Positions 57,901 through 64,000 of a stretch of 64,000 bases of DNA are shown here, in pieces. Under the pieces are notes generated by a model. The model saw only the letters and a list, made by a program, of their open reading frames with translations. It searched no databases and was not told the origin of the DNA. Origin of the DNA: Diphasiastrum complanatum (lineage: Eukaryota > Streptophyta > Lycopodiopsida > Lycopodiales > Lycopodiaceae); NCBI GenBank assembly GCA_029204225.1, contig CM055097.1, positions 47,864,617 through 47,928,616 on the forward strand, given 5' to 3'. Positions within the stretch are counted from its first letter, which is position 1, and every line of letters starts with the position of its first letter. The translations under genes and the position numbers were made by a program.

Positions 57901-58110
57901 CACCTTCAATATCATAAGGGGCCTCAATCGAAGATTTGGATCAGAAGCTCAGTATGGTGGAACCGAACAAAATGTGGGGAGAGTCGGGTGACAGTGGACC
58001 GTGGGCAATGCAACATAAGGGTCTCAAATGCACCAAGGACTTTAGACGAAACGGAAGCTGGATCTCCTATGCCAGGATTTCCACCCAACGGGGTTGGCTC
58101 AACTGGTTAG
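54889..58110 (+). pseudogene. LINE ORF2: endonuclease plus reverse transcriptase, two nonsense codons
   Basis: Starts at ATG 54,889 inside the end of ORF1. The apurinic/apyrimidinic-type endonuclease is complete by motif: LSWNVRGLSD, FIAIQEGNVNE, LASIYAPN, ILAGDFNMTENPRD, ALSDHYPISC. Reverse transcriptase follows: KSPGEDGLPAEFYHTFWD, VVKLIPKK, RPISLL, EQTGFIKGR, LFIKLDFEKAYNKLD, RGVRQGCPLAPLLFSL, LMFADDTGVF (catalytic FADD, about 57,138-57,160), KLNDEKTEVL. TAG 56,623-56,625 replaces the Trp before RPISLL, and TAG 56,704-56,706 falls where Gln is plausible. The frame is otherwise continuous to 58,110. The last about 10 codons lie inside the first tRNA-like 100-bp unit, so the natural C-terminus is probably lost. 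Confidence 0.88.
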
Positions 58111-58280
58111 CTTGGCATCCAAAGTTTCTTTGGTCCCAGGTTCAAGCCTCCCCTTGGAAACCAAGAAGCATTTCTTGCTTCCACCCAACGGGGTTGTCTT
58201 AGTTGGTTAGCTTGACATCCAAAGTTTCTTTGGTCTCGGGTTCGAACCTCCCCTTGGAAACCAAGAAGCATTTCTTGCTT
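58081..58280 (+). repeat. Two tandem 100-bp tRNA-derived units (SINE-like dimer)
   Basis: Units 58,081-58,180 and 58,181-58,280 share an exact 100-bp period and are about 90% alike. Each has an A-box-like segment (TTGGCTCAACTGGTTAGC / TTGTCTTAGTTGGTTAGC) and, about 40 bp on, a B-box (GGTTCAAGCCTCC / GGTTCGAACCTCC), the RNA polymerase III promoter elements of tRNA genes. CCTTGGAAACCAAG after each B-box can form a hairpin. Confidence 0.7.
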
Positions 58281-58660
58281 CCTCATAATGTTCACTAATC
58301 GGCGACGCCCACCTACACCCATGGATCGCAACCTACAACCTTTATTGGTGAGTCTTTGTCATACATTTTATCATGGCTTGAATATACACGTTTGCATTAT
58401 CATTTCTTCGACCTTGGACCGCGCGCTAGTAGGTGCCCTCATAAATGTTTTTATCATTTTCTTTTTTATTTTTTTTGGTTTTTGACCAAAAAAATGAGGA
58501 GACAAAAAATTTGCAGATTTTTTTGGTTTTCAGCTCCCCAAAGGCCGGCATGCATACAAGGCCCAAAACCTATCTAAACGTCATCGAAATTGAACGAACC
58601 AAAAAGATAAGTTGTTTATATTGATCCAATAATGAAAATTAAGCCTTTCAAAATCATCAA
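58281..58660. other. No gene recognised
   Basis: T-rich tract at 58,455-58,500 and otherwise plain sequence. Confidence 0.5.
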
Positions 58661-58663
58661 GTA

Positions 58664-58999
58664 GAAGTTTAAACCATAGATGCACATCATTTCTAGAAAC
58701 GCGTTCTAAAACGCGTTTCTCAGAAACGTTTTTTTTTTTATTATTTTTTATTTTTTTTATTTTTGTGGGCAAAAATTAAAGCTCTAATCAAGGGCATTAC
58801 ATTTATGTAGGTTGCTGAGTGTTTCAGTTACAGTGTAGTGCAGTTTAGTGCAGCAATCCTTGTTGGATTTTGTCAATCCCTATGAGTTTTTAAAGACCTG
58901 TTTTTGATTTTTTTTTCCAGCGATTCTGGATCTAGAAACACGTTTCTAAAAACGTTTTTCTTCAAAAACGCGTTTTTGGGCAACTATGGTTTGAACTAA
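58664..58999. mobile_element. Small inverted-repeat element (MITE-like) with AAACGCGTTT motifs
   Basis: AGTTTAAACCATAG (58,666-58,679) pairs with CTATGGTTTGAACT (58,984-58,997), 13 of 14 bases. Just inside both ends are palindromic runs: TAGAAACGCGTTCTAAAACG, then CGTTTCTCAGAAACG on the left, and TAGAAACACGTTTCTAAAAA, then CAAAAACGCGTTTTTGGG on the right. No coding sequence. Target duplication not resolved. Confidence 0.5.
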
Positions 59000-59574
59000 C
59001 CAAAACTTAAGTAGAAAACGATTGCACCTTATTCACAATGATTGGTGACTTTGATACCAAATGTTAGAATTTCCATCATCGTTTCGGTCATTGCTAAGAT
59101 GCAATCAAGTGATGGATATTGCGTTATCGCCCATCCATAGAGGTACTTCCACCTCTCCCCCGAGCACTGGAGCTATAGACCACCATCAAGAAAGCTTGGA
59201 TCTTCGATAAACCATGGTGTCCCATACCACCAAGCCTTACCCTCACCTACCTACATCCTGAGGCCTAGATAATCATCCTGACCTGACCACTAGTGGAAGA
59301 GCTCTTCATTCTCCCAGAGAGAATGAATGACAAACTTATGGAGATCCACTTCTATATACATAGTCTAGGTGGCTCTGACCATAGGAGTCACACATGACCA
59401 ATGACACGTGGCAGTTGTGCACACTGACACGGGTCCATAACAAAGGGTTGTCTTGTGCCAATAGGACAATGAAACATGGCACCCAAAAGACCTATAGCTC
59501 CCGACCACCTAGAGTTTATCTCATAAATGAGACCGTCACCTTAGGTAACCTGTTGTGTGGCCTTATGGGTACGT

Positions 59575-59960
59575 AATTGATCCATTTTTTTTAGAGATCC
59601 TAGACACATAGGAATGGTTCCAACACCATTTATTCTACACTCTTGATCACTTGTAGTAAAGATAGACTTTTTAGCACCATTGAAAGAGAGTAGAGTAGAG
59701 AAATAGTCCTTTTGGAATGTCATGTGAGAACTAGCCCCACTATCAATCCACCATGATTATCTTGATTTGCTCTTGTTTATTGATGAGGATATAGATGCCA
59801 TCAAGGATGCATGTCCATCATCCTCCTCTTCACGTGCAAGGTTTCTTTGTTTGCTCTACCCTTGTGCATTCTTTTTCTTGTTGCACTTGGATGCAAAATG
59901 CCCCTTCTTTCCACAAAAGAAGCATTTTAGCTTGGTCTTTTCCTTGTTTCTTTCGAATTT
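59575..59960 (-). pseudogene. Copia gag/protease fragment
   Basis: Minus strand: zinc knuckle CFFCGKKGHFASKC (about 59,885-59,930), then protease WWIDSGASSHMTFQKDYFST (about 59,700-59,755), SLLSFNGAKKSIF, DQECRINGVGTIPMCLGSLK. It is closely related to the copia family at 12-17 kb. The region between knuckle and protease is shortened, and both ends are cut, the right one just before the LTR at 59,983. Confidence 0.8.
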
Positions 59961-59982
59961 GATGCTTGATCCTCCTCCTTGG

Positions 59983-60424
59983 TGTTAGGGACCCAAATCC
60001 CTTGGGTCTGAAACCCAGACTTGAGACAGGACGATGACTGGGCCTGTAGACTTGACCGGTGACTCGTGAACCTACATGGTTGCCATGTGTCATGATCCAG
60101 GAGTGCACATGCTTGGAGTCTCTCTCCGTGGAGGTATATAAGAGGAGGAGGGCTCATTTGCCATCCATTCTATCTACCTAGGAGGAGGTGGATGGAGAGC
60201 GTGTGCATGGCCAGGATGTATGCTAGCGAGAGGCAGGAGATGGTTGAGAGCCTAGGTGGTGGTATGGGATGCCGTCTAGGATGGAAGTCGGATCCAACTT
60301 GATACGGTCATGGGCCAGGGCACGGTGGGTGAACCTGGATTAGGTCCTACGATGGAACGTGAACCGTTCAGTCTCTTGTGGTTAACCGGCATCTGGAGGT
60401 TTGTAGTAAGTAGGGGTTGTAACA
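59983..60424 (+). repeat. Orphan LTR of another retrotransposon
   Basis: It starts TGTTAGGGACCC, ends GGTTGTAACA, and is followed within two bases by a canonical PBS. It contains TATATAAGAGGAGG (about 60,135), a plausible LTR TATA box. No second LTR occurs in the window. Confidence 0.65.
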
Positions 60425-60426
60425 CA

Positions 60427-60439
60427 TGGTATCAGAGCC
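60427..60439 (+). other. Primer-binding site, initiator tRNA-Met type
   Basis: TGGTATCAGAGCC directly after the LTR at 59,983-60,424. It shows the element is read on the plus strand and that internal sequence follows. Confidence 0.8.
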
Positions 60440-63400
60440 ATTGCATGCTGAAAGCAGGTGCATTGATCCATAGAGTTTTTCAAAAAAATCGTCAAAAAAT
60501 ATTTTGTGGTCAAGTTTTGCAAGACCGAGCCAAGAGTGCCGGTCCACCTAGAACTGGGTCCCAGCCCGCCCTAAATGAGGCTAGAGCAAATTTTGCGGCC
60601 TTAGAAATGGCTGGTAAATATTTTACGGCTTTTAAAAAAAAATGGCTAGTTGTAAAAAATTAGCCAATATGACCGTGCTAAAATTTCACCATGTTTAGAG
60701 TCCATTTTCTACTAATGTATGATCACTCATTGTATTTTTCAGGAAAATCGTGTTGTCATGGGAGGCCTAGTCATGAATGGCGAAAAAGTCAACCGCAGAA
60801 GAAAAAATTGAGAAAGAAAATTTTCGAGTAAACACAGGACCGAAAAATATGGATTCAGTGTCAAGGAATCACAGAAACCCTAACGGCAAAGTTTGGGCAA
60901 TTTACGGGCAATTAACGAAATGTGTGGGCCAAGTGGTTACCCAACAGTCCAAAAACCCAGACAAATGAGCAGTAGGCGCACGACCCTTGAAAAATCGAAG
61001 AAAGGCCAAAAACACAGGTACCCAAAGAAAAACGAAGGCTGCCTACTAAAAATAGGGGCTGAAAAAGGGCCTTACCCAAAATTTGGATAATAAATGCCAA
61101 AACACCTTGGAGGCTATAAAAATTGGGAGGTACACCCACTAGCCATTGACATTTTGGGCTTCTAGGGTGTACGAAAGGGAAAACTTGAATGGCCTCCCTA
61201 GTCTTTGACAAAAATAACATCTTGGCTAGTTTTGGAAGAGAGCCTTGAATGCATCACTCCCCCACTATCTTATAGAGGCCACTAGGTGTACTATCAAATG
61301 GGTTGGGGACAAATGGCAAAGAGGGCTTGAAGGACATGAAGAATGGCAAGATGACATTGTGAAGGGGATCCATTGGATTTTCCTATAAGAAGGAGCCAAC
61401 TCCTTGTATTTCAAATGTTAGTACTTGTGAATGTTCAGTATTTTAAGGAGTTGGTACATTTGGAAGTTGATGATTTTTTAGAGCTAGTAGTTTTGGATCC
61501 ATTTTTGAGAGTTGCTTATTTGGATAGTTAGTTCTATTATGTGGTTAGTGTATTTGCCTTATGTTGTTCCCACGCTAGTTGGTTGTTTGAGAGAGTTAGT
61601 GTTCAATCATGTGTGGGAGGAAGCTTGAGGGTTGAGTATGTAGTGATTGATGAGTGCTTGGAGAGGTTAGTTGCTCATTGGTGATTGCTTGAGAGTTGCT
61701 TAGTTACTTACTTGCATGTTTGTTTGTTGAGAGTGTCTCATTGTTGAGTGGAGGATACTTCCATATGGAGTAGGTTGTGTTTGAGAGTGATTTTTATGGA
61801 GTTTGGTATGGAATTCTCATGCTTAGTTTCGTTTGATGTGTGCTCATGATAAGTTGAGACCTTTTAGCTTGTGTGTGCCGGTGATTTTCATGTCGGTATA
61901 GTTTTGGATCACGAGCTGAGAGTTTCCATCAATCAAAGTATCATGCTTTATGTCGTTCCATTCTCAAAAGATTGCACAAGAGAGAGCTCATTGTAGAATT
62001 GTTGCATTATAAGATTGTTGGTAGCCATGCTTGCATTTGTCGATTACTTGAAGGTTGGAGTGTTTGATTTGTTTGGAGAGAGAGAGTGTGTGTGTGATAG
62101 AGAGTGTGAGTGATGGGTTGCTGACTTTTTAGCCATTATATCTTTTTGGCTTGTTTTTTTTTACAAACTTGCGGTTCAGTTTGCGCTCAACTGAACCGTT
62201 AACTTTCCAATCGCACCGTTTATATTTTAGAAACTTTATTTTTTTTCATTTTCTCATTTTACACCGATTCAATTGAACATGTGCAAAGTGGAGAAAACTG
62301 CGTCAACATGCCTGGCTCTGACTTTTTGCTACAATGTTCATGACTAGAGTTTCCACACATTCTGGCTACCTAATTGCACATTGAGGTGAGTTTTTTGACT
62401 TGAACTTTCTTTCTAGTCACTTCAATTTCATGAAAGCTCTGTTTGTAAGTTTTTAAGTTAAATCGAAATGGGATACGAAATCGTGTTATGCATAATGAAG
62501 GGACTTGTAAGCAATTTTTGCAATAGAATACGTGCAATGTCAGCGCTTTGATGTACAATTTTTTCGTAAGCATGTTATGTTTGTTGGATTTAGACTAGAT
62601 TGAGTCACGTCACCATACGGTGGTTTAAGGTTGGAGGTCCTTACTTGCTTATGTCATATTACCTAGAATTAACAAATGTAAGGATTGGTGGAACGCTTGA
62701 TAAAATGTTGTCTCATTGTGTGAAGTTTCTAGAATTACCGAAATTTTGAATGTTGTTCCACTCGTGTCATTCTATGTGCTATAACTTGCATCATAAAAGC
62801 ATCTCTCTTGTGGATAGAAAGCAAGTAGTTGGTAGATGTTACTCAATTCGCATTGATAGTCATTATGAGCTAACCTACTGTTACTATGCTATTTGAAGTT
62901 TTCAAGTTGTGAAGCGTTTTTTCCATTTTTGTCAATTATGAAGCATGTCAACTGGACCCGACCTCTGTGAAACACCAGAGCGAACAGTCCACCATCCGTG
63001 GTTGAAAAACACCACCTTGGTTAAGTGTCACATAGTCACACCCATCGTCGGTACTATCTAGCGAAATACCTAGACCCGACTGGTGAAAATACCATCGCTT
63101 ATCAAACAAAGCGGTGCATATAACTTGCACCCCACAAGCACATCATAGGTGATAAATTGGTTTCAAGCCCATGTAAGATTTTTACTAACTGTAAGCCGAA
63201 AGGCGAAGGCTTCTTCCCATCCAATTTTCGAAAACTGAAGAAAAACTGTCAAAAAATAGTAAAAAAAACCTCTAAAATAAAAAAAAATACTGAAAACCAT
63301 CTTTCGTCTGGTCTATTTATTGTATATAGATCTGGTCCAAATCTAGTTTTAGCCATCACGCGGGAGCTGAGTTCCATTCGCTCAGCTTGGCAGATGTAAG

Positions 63401-64000
63401 TACTTTGTTTTCATAAACTCATTAGCGAAGGTTAATTTTAAAAATAGAAGGCTAAAGTGATTGTGTCCCTAGTTGCTGGTAAACTTTTGTAGAAAGTTTT
63501 ACACCTTTCTACAAGAATATCAATTATCGGAAGGAACTTTCGCCTAAACCTTTGCTTGAGCAACGTACCTCGAAAATCCTAAGACACGAAGCGAAGCGAA
63601 ACTCGAAGGTCGAATGATTCGTGAAAGTCAAACATGCCTCCAGGACCAAAGGACATGACATGACACAAAACGAAAAGAAAACAAAAGAAAATCTGTTGCG
63701 CTGCCAGCTGGCAGCTCAACGGGCGTGGAGCTTTGAACTTCACGCTTAGCTGAAACAGTTAGCAATAAGAGAGAGTAACTAACTAGTTGATTAGCGTTAA
63801 CTACTCTTGTAATTATCTGTTTAGCTATCTTGTAAAAGAATAGAAACAAAATAGATGTGCATGAAAGTCTGGCAACGAGCAAAACACAGCGAAAGAGCAG
63901 AGTGTCAGGCCGCCAACGAGCGAGACACTGATCATATCGCTCTAAAAAATCAAACTGATAATACAGTTGCTCTCTCTTGTGCATCTCCTTGTCTTCTGCT
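60440..64000. other. No gene recognised; leader or internal remains of the orphan LTR element, then intergenic DNA
   Basis: Short frames (60,777-60,968; 62,948-63,130; 63,628-63,984) carry no motif I know. From about 61,430 to 62,110 the sequence is rich in TTGAGAG/GGTTAGT words with no clear period. I see no Gag, Pol or RNA gene. Confidence 0.4.

Larger units (their letters stand above)
52617..58110 (+). mobile_element. LINE (non-LTR retrotransposon), two ORFs, inactivated
   Basis: Plus-strand ORF1 with a DUF4283-like region and CCHC knuckle overlaps ORF2 (apurinic-type endonuclease plus reverse transcriptase) by 17 bp. Base composition is clearly more GC-rich than the flanks. Three nonsense codons (one in ORF1, two in ORF2) with otherwise intact frames point to moderate age. 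The start of the 5' UTR and any target duplication were not identified. The 3' end leads into two tRNA-like 100-bp units rather than a poly(A) tail. Confidence 0.9.

Noticed and set aside
58081-58280. Functional tRNA genes
   Set aside because: A- and B-box-like segments are present, but no cloverleaf with a clear acceptor and anticodon stem can be drawn, and the units are tandem and attached to a LINE. A SINE-like origin fits better.
58107-58331. 74-codon minus-strand frame with an internal repeated peptide
   Set aside because: It is the reverse translation of the two tandem 100-bp units.
1-64000. CRISPR arrays, operons, rRNA genes or bacterial features
   Set aside because: None seen. Introns, LTR elements and plant-type genes show eukaryotic nuclear DNA, and the direct repeats are microsatellites, LTRs or tandem duplications.

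Overview
The window looks like nuclear DNA of a land plant that is dense in transposable elements. The pointers are a ten-exon lambda-class glutathione transferase (a plant-specific class), AT-rich introns with plant-type GT/AG sites, Ty1/copia and Ty3/gypsy elements primed by initiator tRNA-Met, a plant-type LINE and a DUF659/hAT transposase relic. The kilobase-scale introns and strongly nested elements would fit a fern, lycophyte or gymnosperm, but I cannot name a species.

Layout. 1-7.1 kb: an unusual multi-gene region. It holds the 3' end of a spliced transposase-like gene (+), an unknown two-exon gene (-), a tandemly duplicated divergent promoter packed with ACGTG boxes, a histone-H3-like domain that runs in the same frame towards a C48/Ulp1-like cysteine-protease domain (+), and a further spliced unknown gene (-). 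All are damaged. I read it as one decayed multi-gene mobile element, and it is the best candidate here for something undescribed. 8.5-17.1 kb: an old plus-strand copia element, split by a younger minus-strand copia element, which is itself split by a solo LTR (three nesting levels). 17.1-21.9 kb: an inverted repeat, a rearranged copia-derived reading frame, and a copia 5' end with LTR, primer-binding site and gag. 22.3-23.4 kb: a hAT (DUF659) transposase pseudogene.

23.9-38.7 kb: the only convincing host gene, a lambda glutathione transferase on the minus strand. Ten phase-consistent exons give 293 residues with a transit-peptide-like N-terminus and a CPYA active site. Six long (GA)n/(CT)n microsatellites sit in and around this gene. 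One begins at the GT of a splice donor and another lies in the proximal promoter. Intron 2 carries a copia relic.

39-43.9 kb: gypsy protease and reverse-transcriptase relics, a T-rich minisatellite and a fold-back element. 43,982-50,391: a structurally complete young Ty3/gypsy chromovirus-type element (two 358-bp LTRs with 3 differences, TGAAG target duplication, PBS, PPT, 1563-codon polyprotein) with an amber codon in its chromodomain. 52.6-58.1 kb: a LINE with ORF1 and ORF2 carrying three nonsense codons, ending in two tandem 100-bp tRNA-like units. 58.6-60.4 kb: a small inverted-repeat element, a copia gag fragment and an orphan LTR with PBS. 60.4-64 kb: no gene recognised.

Apart from the glutathione transferase, the window is layered mobile DNA. 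Insertions into older elements give a relative chronology.
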